Below are positions 23,864 to 31,697 of a stretch of 34,634 bases of DNA, piece after piece. How positions within the stretch are numbered: the first letter of the stretch is position 1; each line of letters starts with the position of its first letter. Both the position numbers and the translations under genes were made by a program. The notes beneath the pieces were generated by a model, which was not told the DNA's origin, did not search any database, and saw only the letters and a list, made by a program, of their open reading frames with translations. This DNA is from Gammaproteobacteria bacterium. Lineage in GTDB: Bacteria > Pseudomonadota > Gammaproteobacteria > Steroidobacterales > XN24. The stretch is from assembly GCA_024640085.1 (NCBI GenBank), contig JAHEFR010000026.1:2118-36751 (forward strand), written 5' to 3'.

Positions 23864-26788
23864 ATGAAGCTGACCAAGAAGAGAGAACTGAACCCGAATG
23901 AATCCGGCGGCCTGAACGGCGTACTGGGAAAGGCGGTCGATCGCCGTACCTTCCTCCGCCGCGCCGGGCTGGCGATTGGTGGCGGCGCGGTCGCCGCCAC
24001 GCTGCCGCCGAGCATGATCCAGAAGGCGAGCGCCACCGTCACCGTGGGCGCCGACATGACCGACGCGCCGGTCGACACGAAGCTCTCTGTCTGTACCCAC
24101 TGTTCCGTCGGGTGCGGCGTCCGCGCCGAGGTGCAGAACGGTGTATGGACCGGACAGGAGCCCGATTTCACTTCGCCGTTCAACATGGGCGGGCACTGCG
24201 CCAAGGGCGCATCCGTGCGGGAGCACGGCCACGGCGAGCGCCGGCTCCGCTATCCCATGAAGCTGGTGGGCGGCAAGTGGAAGAAGATTACCTGGGCAGA
24301 GGCGATCGACGAGATCGGCGACAAGATTCTCGAGATCCGCGAGAGCTCCGGTCCGGACTCGGTGTACTGGCTGGGATCAGCCAAGTACAGCAACGAACAG
24401 GCCTACCTGTTCCGTAAGTTCGCCGCCCTCTGGGGCACAAACAATGTCGACCACCAGGCTCGCATCTGCCACTCTACTACGGTGGCGGGCGTCGCGAACA
24501 CCTGGGGCTACGGCGCCATGACCAACTCCTACAACGACATGCACAACTGCAAGGCCATGTTCTTCATCGGCAGCAACGCCGCTGAAGCGCATCCGGTGGC
24601 CATGCAGCACATCCTGCGCGGCAAGGAGAACGGCGCCAAGATGGTTGTGGTGGATCCGCGTTTCACCCGGACTGCGGCCCATGCGGATCATTTCGTTCGC
24701 ATCCGGCCCGGGACCGACGTGCCGCTGATCTGGGGAGTGACCTGGCACATTTTCAACAATGGCTGGGAAGACAAGGAATACATCAACCAGCGCGTCTACG
24801 GCATGGACGAAATCCGAGCCGAGGTGGCCAAGTGGACGCCAGACGTGGTCGAGGATGTCACGGGGGCGCCGGAGTCCGTGGTCAAGGAAGCGGCCCGGCT
24901 CATGGCAGAAAACCGGCCGAGCACCATCGTCTGGTGCATGGGCGGTACCCAGCACACCATCGGCAACAACAACACCCGGGCGTACTGCATCATGCAGCTG
25001 GCCCTGGGCAACATCGGCAAGTCCGGCGGCGGCGCCAACATCTTCCGCGGCCACGACAACGTGCAGGGCGCTACGGACATGTGTGTCCTTTCCCATTCGC
25101 TGCCGGGTTACTACGGCCTGTCCGACGGTTCCTGGAAGCACTGGTCGCGTGTCTGGGGGCTGGACTACGAGTGGGTCAAGTCCCGGTTCGACACCACCTA
25201 CGTGGACATGAAGCCCCAGGGCACGACTGAGGAGGGCGATCTGCCCGTACCGTTTGCCAACCCGATGAACTCAGCCGGTATCCCGGTGTCACGCTGGATC
25301 GACGGCGTGCTCGAGGACCCGCGAAACATCGACCAGAGGGATGCTCTCAAGGCGATGATCTTCTGGGGGCATGCGCCCAACAGCCAGACCCGTGGCCCGG
25401 AGATGAAGAAGGCCATGGAGACCCTGGAGCTGCTGGTGGTGATCGATCCCTACCCGACCCACACCGCGGTCCTGCCGGACCGGCTGGACGGCATGTACCT
25501 GCTGCCGGCGGCGACGCAGTTCGAGACCTACGGGTCGGTGACGGCATCCAACCGCTCACTGCAGTGGCGTGAGAAGATCATCGACCCGTTGTTCGAGTCG
25601 AAGCCGGACCACACCATCATGTACCTGTTGGCCCAGAAGCTCGGTTTCGCCGACGAACTGACCAAGAACATCGAGGTCGTCGAGGACGAGCCGTTGGTCG
25701 AGGATATCCTGCGGGAGATCAATTCGGGCACCTGGACCATCGGTTACACCGGCCAGAGCCCGGAACGCCTGAAACTCCAGCTCGCGAACAAGCACACGTT
25801 CAACGTGACCACGCTGAAAGCCGAGGGCGGCCCCTGCGACGGCGAGTACTACGGTCTGCCGTGGCCATGCTGGGGCACTCCCGAGATGGCGCACCCGGGC
25901 ACGCCGAACCTGTACGATCCGAGCAAGCCGGTGGCGGAAGGCGGTCTATGCTTCCGCGCCCGGTTCGGTGTCGAGCACAACGGCAAGAACCTGTTGGCCG
26001 AGGGGTCTTACCCGGTCGGCTCGGAGATCAAGGACGGGTATCCCGAGTTCACCGCCGCAATGCTCCAGCAGCTCGGCTGGTGGGACGACCTTACCGCCGA
26101 GGAGAAGGTGGCGGCCGAGGGCAAGAACTGGAAGACCGACCTCTCCGGCGGTATCCAGCGAGTGGCGATCAAGCATGGTTGTGCGCCTTTTGGCAACGCC
26201 AAGGCTCGCGCTATCGTCTGGACCTTCCCTGATCCGGTGCCGATCCATCGTGAACCGCTGTACACCTCGAGATACGACCTGGTGGCGAAGTATCCCACCT
26301 ACGAAGATCGGAGGAGTCATTACCGGCTGCCGACGCGTTATGCGTCGATCCAGGCGACCAACTACTCCACCGATTACCCGCTCATCTACACGAGCGGTCG
26401 ACTCACGGAGTACGAGGGTGGCGGCGAGGAGACCCGATCGAATGCGTGGCTGGCGGAGCTCCAACAGGACATGTTCGCCGAGATCAATCCAGCCGACGCC
26501 AACGACGCGGGTGTCACGGATGGCCAGTGGATCTGGCTGGAGAGCCCGGAGGGAGCAAAGATCAAGGTCAAGGCCATGGTGACGCCGCGGGTGGCTCGCG
26601 GGGTGGTGTTCGCTCCGTTCCACTTCGGTGGCTGGTACGAAGGCGTGGACCTGCTCGACAAGTATCCGGAAGGGGCGGCGCCCTATGTCCGGGGCGAGGC
26701 CGCCAATACGGCCTTCACCTACGGATATGACTCGGTAACCCAAATGCAGGAATCCAAGTGTTCTCTCTGCAGAATTAGCGCGGCCTAG
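23864..26788 (+). CDS. fdhA: formate dehydrogenase, exported catalytic subunit (bis-MGD, Cys form)
   Basis: This 974-residue periplasmic subunit oxidises formate. It begins with a Tat signal (DRRTFLRRAG, twin Arg at 27-28, then a hydrophobic stretch to about residue 57). The [4Fe-4S] ligands are C77, C80, C84 and C112, with the conserved K114. The active-site pair is C202-H203 in QARICHSTT, so Cys replaces the Sec of E. coli FdnG. Later blocks include GSNAAEAHPVAM, CMGGTQHTIGNNNTRAY and GHDNVQGATDMC. The pterin-binding C-terminus includes YSTDYPLIYTSGRLTEYEGGG and FHFGGWYEG. GAGGAG precedes the ATG. Its stop codon overlaps the ribosome site of fdhB, coupling the two. Tungsten or molybdenum use cannot be told from sequence. 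Confidence 0.95.
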   Translation: MKLTKKRELNPNESGGLNGVLGKAVDRRTFLRRAGLAIGGGAVAATLPPSMIQKASATVTVGADMTDAPVDTKLSVCTHCSVGCGVRAEVQNGVWTGQEPDFTSPFNMGGHCAKGASVREHGHGERRLRYPMKLVGGKWKKITWAEAIDEIGDKILEIRESSGPDSVYWLGSAKYSNEQAYLFRKFAALWGTNNVDHQARICHSTTVAGVANTWGYGAMTNSYNDMHNCKAMFFIGSNAAEAHPVAMQHILRGKENGAKMVVVDPRFTRTAAHADHFVRIRPGTDVPLIWGVTWHIFNNGWEDKEYINQRVYGMDEIRAEVAKWTPDVVEDVTGAPESVVKEAARLMAENRPSTIVWCMGGTQHTIGNNNTRAYCIMQLALGNIGKSGGGANIFRGHDNVQGATDMCVLSHSLPGYYGLSDGSWKHWSRVWGLDYEWVKSRFDTTYVDMKPQGTTEEGDLPVPFANPMNSAGIPVSRWIDGVLEDPRNIDQRDALKAMIFWGHAPNSQTRGPEMKKAMETLELLVVIDPYPTHTAVLPDRLDGMYLLPAATQFETYGSVTASNRSLQWREKIIDPLFESKPDHTIMYLLAQKLGFADELTKNIEVVEDEPLVEDILREINSGTWTIGYTGQSPERLKLQLANKHTFNVTTLKAEGGPCDGEYYGLPWPCWGTPEMAHPGTPNLYDPSKPVAEGGLCFRARFGVEHNGKNLLAEGSYPVGSEIKDGYPEFTAAMLQQLGWWDDLTAEEKVAAEGKNWKTDLSGGIQRVAIKHGCAPFGNAKARAIVWTFPDPVPIHREPLYTSRYDLVAKYPTYEDRRSHYRLPTRYASIQATNYSTDYPLIYTSGRLTEYEGGGEETRSNAWLAELQQDMFAEINPADANDAGVTDGQWIWLESPEGAKIKVKAMVTPRVARGVVFAPFHFGGWYEGVDLLDKYPEGAAPYVRGEAANTAFTYGYDSVTQMQESKCSLCRISAA

Positions 26789-26802
26789 GAGGGCATCAAG
26801 TC

Positions 26803-27393
26803 ATGGCGAGAATGAAATTCCTATGTGATGCCGAGCGCTGCATCGAGTGCAATGGTTGCGTAACGGCTTGCAAGAACGAGAACGAGGTGCCCTGGGGTAT
26901 CAATCGCCGCAGGGTGGTGACCCTGGACGACGGCCTCCCGGGTGAGAAGTCCATTTCCGTGGCATGCATGCACTGCACCGACGCGCCCTGCGCGGCGGTA
27001 TGCCCCGTGGATTGCTTCTACACCACGGAAGACGGAGTCGTCCTGCACGACAAGGACCTCTGTATCGGTTGCGGTTACTGTTTCTATGCCTGCCCGTTCG
27101 GGGCGCCGCAATATCCGCAGAAGGAGGCCTTCGGTGTCCGCGGCAAGATGGACAAGTGCACCTTCTGCGGTGGCGGTCCGGAACCGGATAACTCGGCCAT
27201 CGAGAAGAAGATGTATGGTGCAAACCGTCTGGCCCAGGGCAAGCTGCCATTGTGTGCAGAGATGTGCGCCACCAAGGCTCTCCTTGCCGGGGACGGCGAC
27301 ATGGTGGCCGACATCTACCGCGAGCGCGTTCTGAAGCGTGGCGGACGGCCGAATAGCTGGGGCTGGGAGACGGCCTACAGGAAGAACGTCTGA
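26803..27393 (+). CDS. fdhB: formate dehydrogenase iron-sulfur subunit
   Basis: This 196-residue electron-transfer subunit has four [4Fe-4S] sites in the usual DMSO-reductase-family arrangement. Cys sets lie in CDAERCIECNGCVTACK, CMHCTDAPCAAVCPVDC and CIGCGYCFYACPFGA, and a split set is formed by CTFCGG and CAEMCATKAL. It lacks the C-terminal transmembrane helix seen in E. coli FdnH. It conducts electrons from FdhA to the cytochrome b subunit. AGGAGGG (26787-26793) overlaps the fdhA stop and lies 9 nt before the ATG. Confidence 0.95.
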   Translation: MARMKFLCDAERCIECNGCVTACKNENEVPWGINRRRVVTLDDGLPGEKSISVACMHCTDAPCAAVCPVDCFYTTEDGVVLHDKDLCIGCGYCFYACPFGAPQYPQKEAFGVRGKMDKCTFCGGGPEPDNSAIEKKMYGANRLAQGKLPLCAEMCATKALLAGDGDMVADIYRERVLKRGGRPNSWGWETAYRKNV

Positions 27394-27403
27394 CGGCGGG
27401 ATC

Positions 27404-27429
27404 GCGGCGCCGGATTCGTTCGGCGCCGC
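27404..27429 (+). terminator. strong hairpin after fdhB
   Basis: GCGGCGCCG and CGGCGCCGC form a perfect 9-bp GC-rich stem around an 8-nt loop, followed by TGTTTCC. The U-tract is short, so partial termination (lowering expression of the downstream lipoprotein and fdhC) or mRNA stabilisation are both possible. Confidence 0.5.
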
Positions 27430-27457
27430 TGTTTCCGGCTGACAAGGGAGAACGTCA

Positions 27458-27652
27458 ATGCGCGTCAGGACGATAGCGACGGTCATGCTGGCCGCGCTCC
27501 TGCTTTCGGGGTGCTACGAGACCACCGACGTGGTCATTCACGAGCCTGGGATCTACAAGGGAGCCAAGGATCCCTTGCTGGCCGTCGACGGCACTGCGGG
27601 GTTCGAGGAGAAGCTCAGCGAACGGTTCATGGAGGGCCAGGCACCCCGCTGA
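27458..27652 (+). CDS. small lipoprotein between fdhB and fdhC
   Basis: This 64-residue predicted lipoprotein has the signal MRVRTIATVMLAALLLSGC, with the acylated Cys at 19. The mature part is about 46 residues, containing TTDVVIHEPGIYKGAKDPLL and a helical end FEEKLSERFMEG. AAGGGAG lies 7 nt before the ATG. The position inside the fdh operon, directly before the cytochrome subunit, suggests association with the periplasmic enzyme. I do not recognise its family, and its function is unknown. Confidence 0.75.
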   Translation: MRVRTIATVMLAALLLSGCYETTDVVIHEPGIYKGAKDPLLAVDGTAGFEEKLSERFMEGQAPR

Positions 27653-27734
27653 CCGGGGTGACTGACGCGCAGAGTCATTATGTACGGGACGCCGTGATGA
27701 ATATTGAATCGCGGCGCCATGGAGGAACGAGGCT

Positions 27735-28817
27735 ATGACCGAGCGAAGAAAAGGGACAGCGGCGAAGCCGGGTTCCAGGCGACGCCGACGGCTGATAGTT
27801 TGGAGCTTGGTGCTGGTTCTGGCCAGCGCGATGGCGCTGCCGCTGGTGGGGTACCTGGCCGTGGACCAGGCGCAGGCCCAGGAACAGTCCCGGAACGCCA
27901 ATGACGACAAGGTGGTCAATCCCCGGGCGGAGTACTGGCGCGAAGTCCGGGACGGCATCGCAGGCTATACGACGGCGGAAGGCCCGGAAGCCGGGATCCT
28001 GATCCAGAACGGCGGGCAAAACTGGCGCCAGATTCGCAACGGACCGGTCGCCACCTACGGCGCCTGGGCGATACTCGCCCTGTTCGTGGTCCTGGCCGTT
28101 TATCACCTGTTCACAGGGGGATACAAGATGCCCGACAGGACCGGCCGGAAGATTCCGCGCTGGCCGGGCATCGACCGCTTCATCCACTGGTACACGGCGG
28201 TCCTGTTCATCCTCCTGGCGATCACGGGCTTGAGCATCCTGTGGGGTAGGGCGGTTCTGATCCCGGTGATGGGCAAAGAGGGCTTCGCGGCCTGGTTGGC
28301 AATAGCCAAGCCGATCCATGACTATACGGCGCTGTTCTTCGCCGCCGGCCTGGTGGTGATGATCGCGAAGTGGATGCATCACAATATCCCCAAGGGCTAC
28401 GACATCCAGTGGCTTCTCAAGGGCGGCGGGTATCTCGGTGGCGGACATCCTCCCGCCGGGTTCTCCAATGCCGGCGAAAAGGCCTGGTACTGGACCTTGG
28501 TATTCTTCGGTGGGGCGATGGTGGTGTCCGGCTTCTATCTCCTGTTCCCGAACCTGGGGACCGAGCGGCCGGGCATGCAACTGGCCAACGTGGTGCACGA
28601 TGTCAGCGCGCTGGTCTGCTGCGTGTTCGCCCTGATGCACATCTACCTGGGTACCATCGGCAGCGAGGGCGCCCTGGAGGCCATGGTGAGCGGAGAGGTG
28701 GACGAGCAATACGCCAAGAACCATCATCCCTTGTGGTATGACGAAGTGATGAAAGGCAAAGGCGGCTACTCCGGCGGCGGGGCCGTGTCGCCTGCGCCGG
28801 CATCGCCCGAGAAATAA
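27735..28817 (+). CDS. fdhC: formate dehydrogenase cytochrome b (gamma) subunit
   Basis: This 360-residue membrane subunit passes electrons from the Fe-S subunit to quinone. An N-terminal basic stretch and a hydrophobic helix (WSLVLVLASAMALPLVGYLAV) precede a periplasmic region. The core then has four or so helices with haem-ligand-type His in GIDRFIHWYTAVLFILLA, AKPIHDYTALFF, VMIAKWMHHNIPKGYD and LANVVHDVSALVCCVFALMHIYLG. The extended N-terminus relative to E. coli FdnI is common in this FDH group. GGAGG (27721-27725) lies 9 nt before the ATG. A rho-independent-type hairpin follows at 28854. Confidence 0.94.
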   Translation: MTERRKGTAAKPGSRRRRRLIVWSLVLVLASAMALPLVGYLAVDQAQAQEQSRNANDDKVVNPRAEYWREVRDGIAGYTTAEGPEAGILIQNGGQNWRQIRNGPVATYGAWAILALFVVLAVYHLFTGGYKMPDRTGRKIPRWPGIDRFIHWYTAVLFILLAITGLSILWGRAVLIPVMGKEGFAAWLAIAKPIHDYTALFFAAGLVVMIAKWMHHNIPKGYDIQWLLKGGGYLGGGHPPAGFSNAGEKAWYWTLVFFGGAMVVSGFYLLFPNLGTERPGMQLANVVHDVSALVCCVFALMHIYLGTIGSEGALEAMVSGEVDEQYAKNHHPLWYDEVMKGKGGYSGGGAVSPAPASPEK

Positions 28818-28853
28818 ACCAACGTCAAGCTAACTGAAACCGAGCAACTGAAC

Positions 28854-28873
28854 GGGGGCGCTTCGGCGCCCCC
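28854..28873 (+). terminator. terminator of the fdh operon
   Basis: GGGGGCGC-TTCG-GCGCCCCC is an 8-bp perfect stem capped by a UUCG tetraloop, followed by GAATCTT. The stem is very stable, but the U-run is poor. It lies 36 bp after the fdhC stop and ends 16 bp before the next start codon. Confidence 0.65.
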
Positions 28874-28889
28874 GAATCTTGTCAACGCC

Positions 28890-29672
28890 ATGCCCCTTGG
28901 ATTGCCAGGTCGCCCGTTCCCGGTTCTCGTCTTCCTCTGCCTGAGCATATCGCCGGGTCCGGCCCTGTCCGCGCAAGAGGCCGACCCCTGGCTGTCAGCC
29001 CTGCAGGGCCGCGACCTCGAAGCCCTGGAGGTGCTGACCCGCAGCGCCACCGATCCGGACCAGGCCCTCGCGGATGGCAAGACTGCATTGATGCTGGCGG
29101 CCCAGGCCGACGACGAGCGCCTGGCCGAACTCTTGCTGGACGCCGGCGCCAACGTGGACGCTCGGAACTCCAACGGCGGTACTGCGCTGATGTATGCGGC
29201 CATCGGTGGCTCCCTGCAGACCGGGAGGCTGCTGCTAGCTAACCGTGCGGACGTCAACGCACAGGCGCGATTCGGATGGACGGCCCTGATGGTCGCGTCA
29301 GTCAAGGGCCAGACTGAGTTCTGCCGCCTGCTGCTGGACACGGGTGCCGATGCCAACGCTCGGGACACCTATGGCTGGACGCCGCTGATGCGCGCCGCAT
29401 CTCGAGACCGCCAGGGCGTGGTAGCCGTGCTGCTGGAGGATCCCCGTACGGACGCGGACGCCGCCCAGGGCGCCGGAGCAACCGCTCTGCATATCGCGGC
29501 CGGGCTGGGCCTGGGTCGTGTCGTCGACATCCTCATCGACGCTGGGGCGGACCCGATGATCCTCGATGACGAAGGCCGCACGGCCCGGCAGGTAGCCGCC
29601 ATGCAGGGCTATGGGCCGATCGCGGAACGCCTGGAGCGGGCCGAGACCCCCGCGGCTCAGCAGGTCCGCTGA
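28890..29672 (+). CDS. exported ankyrin-repeat protein
   Basis: This 260-residue protein has a signal peptide (about 28 residues, ending LSAQEA). At least five ankyrin repeats follow, with consensus pieces DGKTALMLAAQADDERLAEL, GTALMYAAIGG, GWTALMVASVKGQ, GWTPLMRAASRDR and GATALHIAAG. The mature protein is likely periplasmic and mediates protein binding. No good ribosome site is visible before the ATG, and a terminator hairpin ends only 16 nt upstream. Either readthrough occurs or the promoter lies inside fdhC. It converges with the following minus-strand gene, with a 16-bp overlap of the 3' ends. Confidence 0.85.
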   Translation: MPLGLPGRPFPVLVFLCLSISPGPALSAQEADPWLSALQGRDLEALEVLTRSATDPDQALADGKTALMLAAQADDERLAELLLDAGANVDARNSNGGTALMYAAIGGSLQTGRLLLANRADVNAQARFGWTALMVASVKGQTEFCRLLLDTGADANARDTYGWTPLMRAASRDRQGVVAVLLEDPRTDADAAQGAGATALHIAAGLGLGRVVDILIDAGADPMILDDEGRTARQVAAMQGYGPIAERLERAETPAAQQVR

Positions 29673-30400
29673 TTGCGGGTGTATTCCGCCAGCGGCTGGA
29701 CCGTGGAGGTGCCCGTCACGACTTTCCGGTATCTCCTCGTGCCGTAGGTCAGCGCAAGCTGGAACGAGAATCCGTCCAGGAACCGTTGGAACATGTCGCC
29801 CCCGTAGGTCCCGCAGGCTGACAACGAGCCGTCTTTCTCGCAGCTCAGATCTACTGCCGCCAGCGGCTGCGGCGCAGGCCCGCCCAGCACGCGTCCCCCT
29901 TGCGCCGGGTCGTACACGCTGCCCTCCGAGCAACAGTAGATCACCCCGCCCCGGTTCGTGGACTCGTGGTCGAGGTCGGTGAACCGGACCGTTTCATGCC
30001 GGTAGTTGATAAAGCTGACATCCCGGGTCGGATAGCTCATCCGGTGGGCGCAGATGGCAGAGAACGCAACGATTGACTGGTTCGGGCCGACGCCCCCTTT
30101 CCACCGGTATCGCCGGCCATCCTCAGTCTCGAGTTCCGGTCCCGCCGCAGCCTCCCGGCCAAGGTTGATGAGGAAGCTGGGCGTCGAAACGTATGGGTAG
30201 GGGAAAACGTAGGTGGCGCCGACCTCCAGTTGATCCGCACGCAATGTCCGGCCCAGCGGGTCAACCAGTTCGACCTTCTGCGCATGCTGGAGGGGACTCG
30301 GCGGGTCCGCCAGAAGCTTGGGATCCGCCGCTACCGCCGCGCCGGCGCCGACGCACATCCGCACGAAGGCCCTGCGGCTAAAAGGTTTTTTGTCCGTCAT
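29657..30400 (-). CDS. Tat-exported Rieske-like protein with altered cluster motif
   Basis: This 247-residue protein has a Tat-type leader (SRRAFVRM, twin Arg at 9-10) and a Rieske-like fold. The first motif is C117-x-H119 (CAHRMSYP). In the second motif, YCCSEGSVYDP, C156 is kept, but the position of the second ligand His is Glu (E159). The two Cys that normally form the disulfide bridge beside the cluster are Ser (S122, S158). The following VLGGPAPQPLAAV is typical of Rieske proteins. The cluster may be absent, use C157 or Glu, or be a variant type. I recall similar sequences in other bacteria, so this may be a subfamily trait. No cytochrome b partner is adjacent. Confidence 0.8.
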   Translation of the reverse strand: MTDKKPFSRRAFVRMCVGAGAAVAADPKLLADPPSPLQHAQKVELVDPLGRTLRADQLEVGATYVFPYPYVSTPSFLINLGREAAAGPELETEDGRRYRWKGGVGPNQSIVAFSAICAHRMSYPTRDVSFINYRHETVRFTDLDHESTNRGGVIYCCSEGSVYDPAQGGRVLGGPAPQPLAAVDLSCEKDGSLSACGTYGGDMFQRFLDGFSFQLALTYGTRRYRKVVTGTSTVQPLAEYTRNQRTC

Positions 30401-30497
30401 GGATATTCCGACTTCTCATCACTCCCGAACCGGCACCCCTATGGTTTAAAGGCAAGCCGGCGCCCTGTCAACGCCTGGAGCGGCCGGCATCGGGAGA

Positions 30498-30884
30498 TCA
30501 AGCGGTGTCGCGGGGCGTCTGGCCGGCAGTCTTGCGCCGACGGCGCAATTCCATGGGATGTTCGACCTTGCGGAGCTTGTCGAGGAAATGCATGAGGCTC
30601 AGGAAGGGATAACGCAGGACCATCCGCGGTCCGGCGTACCTCATCACGATCCGGGCCTGCTCTCGCTGCATCGGCTTGTAGCAATGCACCGGGCACTTGG
30701 CGCAGGTTGGCTTCTCCTGGCCATAGGGACATTTCAGGAGCCGCTGTTCCGCATAGGCGAGGAATTGCACGCACTCGTCGCAGGCTTGGTCGGCGGGCCC
30801 GCCGTGGTGATCCCCGCAAAAGATGGCCACCATCCGCTCAAGCGTACGGTATTCGCGGGCCAGTCTGGATCTCAGTTTTGCCAT
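30498..30884 (-). CDS. ygbA: YgbA-like protein (nitrous-oxide-stimulated promoter family)
   Basis: This 128-residue Cys-rich basic protein starts MAKLRSRLAREYRTLERMVAIFC. It has the family block CDECVQFLAYAEQRLLKCPYG, followed by KPTCAKCPVHCYKP and RIVMRYAGPRMVLRYPFLSLMH. The conserved Cys cluster suggests metal or Fe-S binding. In enterobacteria ygbA belongs to the NO-stress regulon controlled by NsrR; the family is otherwise poorly characterised. The ATG at 30884 was chosen because conservation begins there; upstream frame sequence is not conserved. A GTGA-N6-TCAC dyad lies about 70 bp upstream. Confidence 0.82.
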   Translation of the reverse strand: MAKLRSRLAREYRTLERMVAIFCGDHHGGPADQACDECVQFLAYAEQRLLKCPYGQEKPTCAKCPVHCYKPMQREQARIVMRYAGPRMVLRYPFLSLMHFLDKLRKVEHPMELRRRRKTAGQTPRDTA

Positions 30885-30949
30885 GGGCCCAGCATACCTC
30901 TGGTGGCCGCCTCGCCCACTGATTTCCGTCAATTCCCCGGGGCAGGAAA

Positions 30950-30965
30950 CGTGAACTGGCTCACG
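30950..30965. promoter_or_regulatory. CRP/FNR-superfamily-like dyad between ygbA and the DUF2799 gene
   Basis: CGTGA-actggc-TCACG is a perfect 5-bp inverted repeat with a 6-nt centre. It keeps the GTGA-N6-TCAC core of CRP/Vfr-type sites. It lies between two divergent genes: ygbA (start 30884) and the DUF2799 gene (start 31055). Confidence 0.35.
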
Positions 30966-31054
30966 GACCGCGCCGCTCACCGCTGCCTAGACTGGCATGG
31001 AACAAATTATGTCAAAGAGTAGGTCATGAGGCCGGTCTCTTTTGGAGGAGTCAA

Positions 31055-31681
31055 ATGATCTCCCGCATGACAACCATCGTGTTTGCCGCTCTGCTGGCCG
31101 GGGGCTGTGCCACTATGAGCAAGGACGAATGTCTGGTCAGCGACTGGCAGGCCGTCGGCTTCGAGGATGGCGCGAGGGGCTACACCGCGGACCGGATAGG
31201 ACAGCACCGCAAGGCCTGCGCAGACCATGGGATCGCTCTGGACCTGGCTGCCTACCGACGGGGTCGCGACGAGGGCCTGCAGCACTTCTGCACGCCCCAG
31301 AACGGGTTCAATCTGGGCTCCTCCGGGGGCTCCTACGCAGGCGTCTGCCCCGAATCCCTGGCAGCGGACTTCTCGACGGCCTATGCCGAGGGCCGCAGGC
31401 TGCATGACCTCCGCAGTCGGGTCAGCGGCGCTGACTACCAGATCGCGGCACTGGAGCGGCAGGTGGACGAACTGGAACGCCAGATCGACGCCAATGAACA
31501 GACCATCATCGCCAGCGGGACCGCCAATATCGAGAGAGCCCGCCTGTTGCTGGAAACGAAGGACCTGGTGGACCAGAGAGAGGACCTGGAAGACCGGATA
31601 GATGGCCTAGAGCATGATCGCGCCGCCTATCAGAAGGACCTGGACGACTATCGCGAAGCGGTGGCCTACAACGATCGCTGA
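31055..31681 (+). CDS. DUF2799 lipoprotein with C-terminal coiled coil
   Basis: This 208-residue predicted lipoprotein has the lipobox LAGGC (Cys 18). The DUF2799 pattern has DWQAVGFEDGARGY, CADHGIALDLAAYRRGRDEGL, YCTPQNGF-type FCTPQNGFNLG and CPESLAADFSTAYAEGR. From about residue 125 to the end it is a long heptad-rich helix (ALERQVDELERQIDANE to DLDDYREAV), predicted to form a coiled coil. It should sit on a membrane facing the periplasm; the function is unknown. GGAGGAG lies just before the ATG. Confidence 0.85.
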   Translation: MISRMTTIVFAALLAGGCATMSKDECLVSDWQAVGFEDGARGYTADRIGQHRKACADHGIALDLAAYRRGRDEGLQHFCTPQNGFNLGSSGGSYAGVCPESLAADFSTAYAEGRRLHDLRSRVSGADYQIAALERQVDELERQIDANEQTIIASGTANIERARLLLETKDLVDQREDLEDRIDGLEHDRAAYQKDLDDYREAVAYNDR

Positions 31682-31697
31682 TCCGGTTGGCGACCCT

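Noticed and set aside
24464-24475. Possible selenocysteine site in exported FDH
   Set aside because: The active-site codon reads as Cys (TGC) in ARICHSTT, and there is no in-frame TGA in the gene.
26331-26347. CGACGC-GTTAT-GCGTCG inverted repeat resembling the shared dyad
   Set aside because: It lies inside fdhA coding sequence, has reversed arm order and a 5-nt centre; best read as chance.
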